From NCBI GenBank assembly GCA_950022655.1, contig OX465579.1, forward strand, positions 142,252,913-142,316,912: a stretch of 64,000 bases of DNA, read 5' to 3'. This document shows, in pieces, positions 24,391 through 34,942 of the stretch; position 1 is the stretch's first letter; each line of letters begins with the position of its first letter. The translations under genes were made by a program, and so were the position numbers. The DNA comes from Alentia gelatinosa (taxonomy: Eukaryota > Annelida > Polychaeta > Phyllodocida > Polynoidae). Under the pieces are notes generated by a model. The model did not search any database and had not been told where the DNA came from. It saw nothing but the letters and a program-made list of their open reading frames with translations.

Positions 24391-25812
24391 GTGAATCAAG
24401 ACAAAGATAGGTTAGGTAAAATAATCATTAAATTGGATGAAGTATATAATGGTATAAAAAATATAGACATAAATAAATCCAGTGGCATTATCAGAGTTAA
24501 TTCTCGAGTTCTTCAAGATGCATTTTATGTATTGTGTGATCATTTACGACATCTGTTTCAAACTATAGTTGACCAGTCAGTATACCCAAAAGCCTGGGGG
24601 CATGCGACGGTTGTACCTATACCAAAGTCGAATGAATGTTTTTTACCGGGAGAATGGAGACCTATCTCGTTGTTACCAATCCCTGGTAAACTACTTGAAG
24701 GAATACTGCATCATTATATGTCGCATCATATAGAAACCCATGACCTTTTCAATAATAACCAATATGGTTTTAGGACGTCTAGAGGCACCACGGAGGCTGT
24801 TATGCACTTAGTCAATGACCTATACATATCAAGAGATAACAAAAGATTAACCCCATGTTTATTTATTGACTTCAGTAAAGCGTTTGATAGAGTAAATCGA
24901 AATTTAATTATCCAAAAACTTTATAATAATTTTTTAATTGGGGGGTCAATGACTAAGTGCATAAAGGGGTATTTAGAACATAGGACATAAAGCACGAGAG
25001 TCGGCAGTTCTCTGTCCTCAAGTGCTCAAAATTATGCTGGAGTGCCCCAAGGCAGCATCCTTGGTCCCCTGTTGTTTAATTGCTTCATAGATGACATAAA
25101 AAACCTCCCCCTGTTATGTCAGCATGTTTTTTACGCAGATGACTTGGTCATCTATACCAATGATACTGGAGTATGACAGCATGACATAAAACTTTTAGAA
25201 AATAGGTGTACACAAAATTTTATGAAAATTAATGAAAAGAAAACAAAACTATGCGTCTTTGGTTCACAGCGTTTATTGCAATATAATCAAGAAGAAATTA
25301 AATCAATCAATCTCTATATTAATGAGAAAAAGGTACCCCAGTGTGAAACATTTAAATACTTAGGAATCCTTCTAGATCGATGTCTAACTTGGAAGAATGC
25401 TATAAATGATGTATGTAAAAAAGTAAATCAACGCCTGTTTCAATTAGCTAAGATAAGAAAGTACATAGATGAAAAGATAAGTATAAAAATTTACAAGACG
25501 TTAATAGCTCCTCTGTTTGACCACAGTGGATACTTTGTTAATGGTGCTGCCAAACAGCTGTTGTCGAAGTTGCAGAAAAATCAGAACAGGGCACTTAGGA
25601 TCTGTATAAAAAAGGGGATAAGAGAAATAAGTGTTAAAGACCTTCACAAAAGATGTGATTTAGATGAACTAAACTGTAGATGTACCTACTTACTGTATAT
25701 GTTTATGAGGAGATATGTCAACAAAAATGTTACTAAGATTGATAATCCGAAGACAAGAGGTAAGGCAAAAAGAACGATTAATTTAAAGAGACCAAGGTCT
25801 AATTTCTTTTAA
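24391..25812 (+). pseudogene. Non-LTR reverse transcriptase, two nonsense codons
   Basis: One frame carries the RT fingers, palm and thumb: WRPISLLPIPGKLLE, QYGFRTSRGT, FIDFSKAFDRV, GVPQGSILGPLLF, FYADDLV (catalytic YADD at 25132-25143), FKYLGILLDR and the C-terminal region ending RPRSNFF. In-frame stops lie at 24988-24990 (TAA) and 25174-25176 (TGA). The endonuclease domain is absent. The motifs fit the CR1/Jockey group. It is inactive as it stands. Confidence 0.85.
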
Positions 25813-26009
25813 AAAAAAACGTTATATGAAGGCGGACAAAACTGGAACAACTTACCACTAGAATTGCAGGAAGCACTGATTTTTTATTTGTATAAAATAT
25901 TTGTAAAGAGTAAAAGTAGAACTATGTATGAGAGATTATGACAAGTATGTATACTGGTCCAGTTGATATACTACGTGAATCATCTCATCACATAACATCC
26001 TATCACATA

Positions 26010-26520
26010 CAGTAGAACCCCGCCTAACGGACACCCCGCGTAAGCGGACACCCTGTGTCAGCGGACACTTTTGCTCGGAACGGAAATTTTCCCCTCTATT
26101 AGATGTTTATTTTAACCCCGTGTAAGCGGACACCCCGCGTAAGCGGACACCCCGCGTAAGCGGACACCCCGCATAAGCGGACAGTTATTTCGGTACAAAA
26201 AGGCCTAAAACCCTGTGTAAGCGGACACCTCCGATGGACACCCTACCAAAAATAGATAAATCTGTCTTTTTTTTCAGTGTTTATTAGTATATTCATAGAG
26301 AATACATTTTGTAATTCAATGTTTAATAACTTCGGACCCAATTAAGATATCAGAAAATGGATTTCAGAACTATTATCGCCTCTGTCTACCCTACTTATCT
26401 GTATATAACACATTTATATTGGGTTGGAGGAAACTTGAAAACCCCGCGTAAGCGGACACCCCGCGTAAGCGGACACTTTGGCTTGGAACGGATGGTGTCT
26501 GCTTACGCGGGGTTTTACTG
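26010..26520. mobile_element. pogo-like MITE with TA target duplication, copy 2 (family C)
   Basis: A 511-bp element starting CAGTAGAACCCCGCCTAACG and ending with the inverted GCTTACGCGGGGTTTTACTG. TA flanks both sides (26008-26009, 26521-26522). Near the ends, several GTAAGCGGACACCCC units are repeated in tandem. It sits inside the tail of retrotransposon remnant 1, so it inserted later. No coding. Confidence 0.75.
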
Positions 26521-26845
26521 TATATTGTTATCACCTTGTATGTATGTAAACACGATTGGTGTAGTTATCGATGCAAAAATTGTAAATGCCCTGGAAAGGC
26601 ATAAAAAACCTGCTACTCGCAGACTGCCTGTAATACCTAATGCTTAAATAAAAAATAAAAAATTTAAATTAAAAAAATTTCATATGATTTGTAACAACAA
26701 AATGTGTCGCCCATCCAAATCCGACACAGCCTCATCTCCCCAACTTCTTCAAGAATATTAGTATGATGATAACATGGGGGGTGTTTTTCAGTTGAGACGA
26801 TCTTAAGTTGAGACCGTTTGAGGGCCAAAGTGTTTTTCAGTTGAG

Positions 26846-29422
26846 ATGATCTTAGGGGATCTCAAGTTTGAAATCTTGACTCTGTCTTTAAACAAGCCCA
26901 ATATGCGGAGAATGACTGTTATCGTCCTTTATAGGCCGCCTAACAGGAACACTGACTTAATGTTAAATGAGCTTGACGAGGTACTAAACTCTGAACGAGT
27001 ACGAGGAACTGAAGTATGGTTGTTAGGTGATCTCAACTTAAATTTATATGATCGCAATAACGCTGACGTTACTAAGTTACTGACCTTCACCAACGACCAT
27101 CTACTAAAGCAGCATATAAATGAGATCACACACCCCAACGACTTGGGAGGAAGTCTCATTGATTTAATTTTTACCAACTCGATATTTGTAGAGAAGAGTT
27201 GGGTAGGGAATGACAAAATCAGTGATCACCTGCCCACCTATGTCACACGCAAAAAGGGTAGACAACCCAAAAGCAAAAAGGCCGCCTTCAAAGGTAGGAC
27301 ATATAAGAAGTATAATTATGACACATTCTCAAATTTCTTACATAGCATAAATTGGGATGACTACTGGGAAAGCACAGATCCTAACTATCACTGGGATTAT
27401 ATTAAGTCTATCATTGACACATATCTTGATAAACACTGTCCAATTAAAGAAATGAAGTTTATCAGTTCCAAGGATCCTTGGGTCTCTGACTCGGTTTATA
27501 GCATGATCGAAGAAAGGCGTATCTTAATCAGAGATTTTAAAATCGATCATGACAGAAAAAAACTGGATGAAGCAAAAAAGCTTAACACGGCAATACGAAA
27601 GGAGCTCAACGAGGCCAAAGATAATTTTGTGCTTGAGCAAATCGAGCTAAGTAAGGATAAGCCTAAGGAGTTCTGGAGGTGTATAGATTCTCTTATGAAC
27701 GGAGACAAAGCTGGTAATGCATGTTCACTAGTTAATGAAGACACAGGTGCAACAGTGGATGCAGACCAGACAGCAGACTATATTAATACCTATTTTTCTA
27801 GTATAGGAGAAGTCCTCTTTAACAAAATTGACAAGAGTAACAATCAGAACTTAAGTAATGCACCTAATATTGATCATGACGAGGATGTAGCACTCTTACG
27901 GTTGTGCTCCCCCGATGTACTAGAGCTCATAAGAGATATACCTGCTGGTAAATCAGCTGGGCTAGATAATATATCGGGAAAGATTATGAAAGATGCCATG
28001 ATCATATTGTTAAAGCAGTTTACGTATTTGTTTGAATGTTCCATTAATAATGGACAATTCCCTCGGCAATGGTGTAAGGGAACTGTCGTACCGATCCCTA
28101 AAGGTGGTAACTCTAGATTGATAACAAACTGGAGACCAATAACCCTTCTGTGCTCCCCATCAAAAGTACTCGAGAAAATAATTCATAAGCTAATCTATGC
28201 AAAGTTGGAAGATAATTCGCTGTTAGTTGGAAGCCAATATGGATTCAGGAGGAAGTTAGGTACAATGGACGCCATTTGGGAACTCACATCGGACTTGTAT
28301 GAAGCAAGGGATAAGGGACATGTAACCGCGTTACGCTATGTAGATCTAAAAAAAGCGTTCGACTCGGTACCTCATGAACTACTCCTGTCAAATATCAAAA
28401 GAACAATTAGGCTGCCCGGAAATATTCATGCATGGCTACGAACCTATCTTAACAGCAGAGAGCAAAGGGTCATCATAAACAATAAATTATCAACATACCA
28501 GCCTGTCTCGTTCAGCGTGCCCCAGGACTCAGTCCTGGGGCCGCTTCTTTTCATAATCTACGTTAACGACATGTGTAATCAGCTAAGGTTAGTAAAGGGT
28601 ATACAGTATGCCGACGATTTGGTGTTGTGTGCAGAAGATTGTAACGGTAATGAGGCTAGGATGAAATTACAGACAGCATTAGACAGTGTAGTTGGTTGGT
28701 GTAATCAGAACGGTATGACTTTGAATGCAGACAAGACGAAAACAAGCTGGTCAGCATCTATACGAAGGCGTGGTTATCTCCCAGATCTTGAGCTGTTCTG
28801 TAATGGGAAGGTCTTGCAAGAGGTAAACCATTACCCATACCTAGGTGTAGTAATCGACAGCGAACTGAAGTTCACGAAACACTTACAAACTATAGTGAAA
28901 AACTGCAACTCCAGAATATATCGGTTCGCGAAAATACGCAAGAGCATGACTGAAAGTGTGGCAGTCCGAGTCTACAAAGTTATCATAAGGCCCATGCTCG
29001 AATACTGTAGTTATCTGGTTGAAGGTGGTAGACGCAGTGACATTGAAGTGCTACAACGAGTACAAAACAGGGCCTTGCGAGTTATAGATAACAGGTATAA
29101 ATACAAGCAGGTGGTTATGGATCTCCACGATAGGCTACACATTGATTACTTAGATACACGGCGTAAACTCCAATTACTGACCCATATGTTTAAAATATCT
29201 AAGGACCCAAGCAGAATACAAGAAGTCCGCAGGTCAACTCGTAGCGAGAATAAGATAAAAATCATCCTGAAGCGCCCGAAGACTAGTTGTTATCAAAAAT
29301 CGCCTATGTATATAGGGGTAAAATTATGAGATCTCTTGGAAGAGGATATGCAGCGAGTAACCACTACTAAAGAGTTCAAAAGGTTGGCTAAGACAAGGTA
29401 TTCTGTCTTTGAATGGCGTTGA
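26846..29422 (+). pseudogene. Endonuclease (C-terminal half) + reverse transcriptase polyprotein
   Basis: The frame starts with an ATG in the flanking repeat; retrotransposon sequence begins at 26866. APE-type endonuclease motifs YRPPNR, GDLNLN and ISDHLP are present, but the N-terminal part with the first catalytic residues is missing. RT motifs follow: WRPITLLCSPSKVLEK, QYGFRRKLGT, YVDLKKAFDSV, YADDLVL (YADD 28607-28618) and YPYLGVVIDS. The usual PQG before the palm reads PQDS. The frame stops at 29328-29330 (TGA), where the family normally has Trp. The same frame then continues 30 codons to a TGA at 29420-29422. CR1/Jockey-like. Confidence 0.85.
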
Positions 29423-29641
29423 GTAATCCGCTGGTCACAGTGGGGATCCGCAGTGGAAGGTATTGTTGTCGCTATCATCACATCTATCACCCATTCACCT
29501 GTAAATAACTTGTATAACCCTGAGGCAACAACCAGTTGTATGTGAGCTGTGATATCGACCCAGTCACAGTGGAAGATCTGCAGATTGCAGAGCTGTATGC
29601 TGTTTTTTCATGCAAATAAAAGAAAATTTAAAAAAGTGAAA
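26866..29641 (+). mobile_element. 5'-truncated non-LTR retrotransposon with 9-bp target duplication
   Basis: GGATCTCAA occurs at 26857-26865 and again at 29642-29650, immediately flanking a 2776-bp insert that starts inside an endonuclease domain and ends in an A-rich tail. The host sequence is the subterminal repeat of the large inverted-arm element. This gives a clean nested order of events. Confidence 0.85.
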
Positions 29642-29650
29642 GGATCTCAA

Positions 29651-31375
29651 CTTTGGTCTCAACTTGAGGCGAGTTGATACTTGTCTTAACTTTCTCATCT
29701 GGTGCAAAAACATATCAAAATTTAAAGATATTTAGAGCCAAGTGTATTAGTAACCTGGCAAACCTACATTCCAAATTTCATAGTTTTATTGTGGCTATTA
29801 TGACCATGAGACACAATTGATAAGCAACATAAAAATTGAGGCACTGCACCACTCAGCTAATTTGTGCTGAATCTACTTTATCGCTTAAAGTCGGTCTCAA
29901 CTTGAGATCGGTCTCAACTTTAAATCACTCTATACAGAGGGCTAGTCAGGGGGCCAGCCCCTGAAAAAGTGCCTTTTCGTTCCATGGAAGTATAGCAGCA
30001 ATTTTATTGCATCAAATGAAAGCTAAGACTTTGGCCATTCCAGATATGGTAGCCATTTTTCTGTAAATGTGTCCATTTGACCTTTTATTAGAGGTCAAAG
30101 GTCAAAGGTCATCAAATTTCAGAGGGTTTTGAAATTGAGACATATTTTGTCATTTCTCCAAGAGTATTAAGTTGATTTCTTAGATATTTGGTAAATATAT
30201 TGAGACACCATAGAGTCATCAGCTTTTGTCACCATCTTGATTTTGATCAAGGTCAAGGTCACCAAATGGAATGTTTCCACTCAGAATTTCACCCAATTTT
30301 CTATAAGGACTTACAATAGTTTCTATAACTTGTTCTAATATGCCTGTATTTCAACTTAAATGATATATCTAGATACCTGATACCATACCCTAGATAAGCC
30401 CTAAAGATAGAATTCCCATCATGCACCATTAAGCCACAGCGAGGTGAAAGGTCAACATATATGTTCATACAAAAGACCAACATAGGCCACTGAAATTGAG
30501 ACATATTTTTTCATTTCTCAAAAAGTATTTGGTGGATTTCTTAGATATTTGGCAAAATCACTTAGACACCATAGAGCTATCAGTCTGTGTCACCATCTTG
30601 ATTTTTCTCAAGGTCAAGGTCACCAAATGGAATGTTTTCTTCCAAAATTTCCAAATATTTCCAATAAGGATTTACAATAGTTTCTATAACTTGTTCTAAT
30701 ATAGCTCTATTTCAACTTGAATAATATATTTGGATACCCTGCACCATGCCCTAGCAATGTTCTAAAGCAACCCTTCCCATCATGCACCAATAAGCCACAG
30801 TGAGGTCAAAGGTCACGGTATCTGTTCATACATAGGCCACTGATGTTGAAACACATTTCGTCATATCTTAAAGAATATTTCACCTATCTCTTAGATTTTT
30901 GAAACAAAGATTTATATTCCATGGTACTCTAAGATTCTACAACAATCAAACATTTTTCCAAGGTCAAGGTCACTAAAAGGAATGTTTTTCTCAAAATTTG
31001 ACCAAATATTCAATTAGAAATTGTAGCAGTTTCTATATAAATTCACTTAAAATACCTGTAATTTAACTTGCATCACATATTTCTAAAACTGATATCAGTA
31101 CCTCACAATGTTGTGAAATTGTCTTCCCATCATTCATCATTAAGTGACAATAAGGTCAAAGGTCAAGGTAAGATTCCATAGAAAATCACGAATACACCAG
31201 ATCTGATAGGGAATTGAGATTGAAATTGAGAACGTCTTAAGATATCTTCAATAATATATGATCTTGAACCCTTCCATATTTGACCAAAAGATGCATATTT
31301 TGCAGTGCTATTAACATTTTCCAAGGTCAAGGTCACTGAATGGAATGTTTTAGGCTGGAATTACCTGATTAATCA
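29651..31375. repeat. Left arm: four diverged direct units of about 355 bp
   Basis: The word AATGGAATGTTT (or a close variant) recurs at about 30265, 30626, 30975 and 31339. Each is preceded by AAGGTCAAGGTCAC and followed by TATAACTTGTTC-like and CATCATGCACCA-like words. Units therefore repeat with a 349-364 bp period. The first 250 bases carry subterminal CTCAACTTGAGATC repeats. The four units mirror the right arm. Confidence 0.8.
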
Positions 31376-34300
31376 AATACTTTAGAAGAGATGGGACCTG
31401 TTTTTAAAAGTATTCCTAAAAGATTTGGTGTATAACCCCATTTACCAGAATTTGATAAGATACAGTTTGTAACTATGGTTTTCATAAGGTCTCTATTATG
31501 GATTAGCCTATTTCAGCCTTTATTTAGTCTTTAATGTCTTTGGCTTCCTGACCTTTATTATTGTATTGAATAAGCTACAACTGTGCTAAGATCAGGAATG
31601 AACCTTTGGCATATAATTTGTCACCAATAGAGATATTGGCAACTGCATTTTACTAATTTTTTGAATAAAAGATATAGTATAGAATAGCTCAACAATGCGG
31701 TATGCGTTATTAGATCTGCTGTCAATATTAACTGTAAAACTGATGCCACAAAATGTAGTTAGGTACTTTACTCACCCTACTATTGTGGTGTCAAAGTATT
31801 GGACTCACTAACTGCACCAGTTCAAATGGTACAGACTAAGCTAGATTTCAGCAAAACTATTCTTTCCTACTCATAGATGTTGCTTGATACCAACCAGTAG
31901 GTCAAAAACCAAACTCATTTCATCTTTCATATGCTTTGGTAATGATCTGCCGTAACCAACAGTTATGTGAAAAACTTAGTTTAATGAGAGATGCTTTTTC
32001 CCTAAATGATGAATCACATAAAAAACTGAATAGATATATGACCATATAGTTGATGAAAAGGATATCTGAAGTGTCTTAGTTCATACATACCTGGAGAACT
32101 GTTATCAAATCTGGACAGCAAAAGGTGAATCAATCATTGACATATAAAGTCCTATTAGAGGAGAGGAAATTAGATTGAATATTTTTTGTATTTCTCTTAA
32201 CTCATGTAGGATTATTCTATGAATATCCATGAAATGATTTGAGATTTGCCGAGAGGGCCTTCAGGAATGAGTCTATAGGGTATGATGAAACATATGCCCC
32301 AAGGCTTGACCTTGACTCGCAGGTAACATGCCATTAAAGGGCTTTTGGGAGACTTGGGTAGTATAAGCAGACTCAACCATATGAAATTTTTTTTTCTTCA
32401 AATAGTCAAGGTCTCTTGTGAAAACAAATGGACTAAGATGAAAAACAAAAACCTTTTTACACATATCAAACCATATGAATGCTTGCATAAGGACAGCAGT
32501 CCTCCTTGTATGATACAGCAAGATGGTAGCTGAGTGTGTAGTAAGGCTCTACTCCCTAGCATGGCTCCATACCTGCATGCCTTTAGACAACAACCAAACT
32601 ATTACAAGGTACCTGTAGATACCAGAAGGAGATTGCTTTGGTTAGCTACATTAGTTGCTCCTAGGGTCACCTGCTTCACATATGCATTCTCAATAAAAGT
32701 GATGTCTCCACCATGGGCTGATATTACTGACCTCTTCCAAGATATAGTTGTACCTCAATGTTAGGCAAAGGAGTTGCCCATGAGCTATATGTAGAGTGTA
32801 GTCTTGTAGTGGGGTGAAAGTTGGGCAACATTGTAACAGAGATATGGATGTTGATGGAGGCTTGCTTGAATCGTTTTGGTGTAGGTAGAAATCATGAGGC
32901 ATCATCTATGTGCAGAGTGGCAATGGGTATGAAATTATCAAGCCATCGAAGATAAAGGTGAAGATACAATAGGGTTTTTAAAAGTAATATTCAACTTGGA
33001 GGGTGGCTCTTGAAGAGTTCAGGCTCCTGAAATATACTTAGAGGTTAAGGTCAGCCTGCCTTGCCTGAATGAGGTTGAGGCCAATGTCTCATCCTGCCAG
33101 AACCAGTCAGATTTCTCTCTTGACTATTGGCATCAATGGCAACATTTTTAGGCCAGTATTGATTTCTTCTCGAGTGGTTTGAAGCTTGAGACAGACAGAC
33201 AGGTATGCCCCTGGGTTACAGATGGGTCTATAGTATTTCAGATGATTGGGAGCTATTGCCTGAAGATGGCAGTCTTTCTTGCCAAAGCTTTGGACTTTGG
33301 GGTTGCTTATGCATATGACAAATAGCTGATCATCATGGGTTACCATACGCCTTTTCTATTGGGTGGTGGAGACCTGCTATTTTTCCTAGAGTAAACGAAG
33401 TAAGGTCTGTATTTGCATCCTAATAGGTGACTATCATGCTTTTGTTCCTGAATGCCATAAGGGCTTGGACAAGACGGATAACAAATATTCCTTCTGGCCT
33501 GGACCATCCACTTACTTATTTGACCATTTTGCGGCTTATTTGACCATTTTGAGTCAATGTGCCTTGGCAAATTTGCACATGGAAATATTTACCACCTCCA
33601 TTTCAGCATCAATGTTGTATCTGATCCATATGATAGACCTCTCTGGAAGAGACATGGAGAAGTGTAACTTATGTTGCTAGAAAAAAAGCAGCTTTTCACC
33701 ATAGAGGTTACATAGATAGGCCAGTATGTGATATCTGAGGCCTGCCATCATCTAGACTTCTTTGAAGGTCATCTTTTCTTGGCCATAAAAGGAGACAGGA
33801 TTTAATGTATATCCTGTGAATATCTGCAATGGTGAGGAACAGATAAGCAAGGGAGTATGCACAGAGCTACAAGAAAGCATTGTGAGGTCAGCCTTTAACA
33901 TGTAGGATTCAGTGATATGGGCCATCCCTAACAGCAGGGAGGGTATATTTGAAGGGGATGCCCTAGAACCTTCTAGGGAAAGAAATTCCCTGGGAGAGCA
34001 GTAAAGTTTGGGCAATGTCTCAAGGAATGGTGTGAGAGGTTATGCTTAGAGAGAAGATTGTGTCATGGTCCACCAAGTTGATGTGGCCATGTTGTGCTGG
34101 TACCCATTGTTTAATGGCTTTTGCAAGCATAGGCTTCAAAAGGCTAAAAGGCAGGCTGCTTCCAGGCCTCAGGGACAGTTGGGCTCATGGGATGGGTGGC
34201 TAAATGTCTCTATTTAATCCCACACTCAGAGCAAGGTGTTGTGATATGAGGGAAGTTTAAAAGACATTCAAGACAGTCAAGCCCTGGTTTATGTGCCCCG

Positions 34301-34942
34301 AGGCCCAGTTTTATACACCTGCAGATGGGCCTCCCTCATGTCCTAAAGTAAAGCACCATGAGAGGTATCCAGGCCCAGTGGTAGAAGTGTCTCTTCCTCT
34401 GAAATCTGTCCCAAAGAAACCCAGTTTGTAATGCTTAAGTCTTAGCTGGGCTCAGAATACAGAGTTGTATGAAAATGACCCCAGGGTCCACTTATAGAAA
34501 ATACAGTATAAATCATAGTTTCTAGGAACCCCTGACTAGGCCTTTGATGTCCTCATTGCACTCAGCTGCTCCAACAAGGGTGATAGGTTGTGGGCTAGTT
34601 GTTATTTGGGAAGTGCCTGAGCAATGGCAGTATGGCAGTTGATTCAAACTTCAGTGGCTTCTTCCTAATATATATGATCCTTTGAGTATAATAGAGATTC
34701 AATCTGGGTGAATTTGCCATTGAAATAGGATGGACTTCTCCTCCAGGTATTGAATTTTAGTCAACCTGATAGTCTAAGTTGTGGGAGGACTGAGGCCAGT
34801 TTAGAACTAGAAGAAAAGGCCATTTATGTATGTGAATGTAGCTGCCAACATAGAACATGAAGGCATAACATCTGCAGTAGCTATACATAATAGACCAGAT
34901 AAACAGGAGATTGCATTACTCTATCTTCTTAACCCTTTACAG
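31376..34942. other. Centre between mirrored arms, no assignable gene
   Basis: This 3.6 kb is not mirrored and shows no recognised protein family. On the minus strand between about 34240 and 32300 the translation has scattered protein-like blocks separated by many stops, which could be a very old pol-like remnant. I cannot name it. The plus strand leads into the exon candidates at 34943 and 35096. Confidence 0.4.

Larger units (their letters stand above)
24371..26660 (+). mobile_element. Non-LTR retrotransposon remnant 1 with MITE inserted in its 3' tail
   Basis: A 5'-truncated CR1/Jockey-type element. Reverse transcriptase coding (24391-25812) is followed by an untranslated tail, which is split by a pogo-like MITE at 26010-26520 and ends in an AT-rich run of AATAAAAAATAAAAAATTT type near 26645-26680. 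No clear target duplication was seen. Confidence 0.7.
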
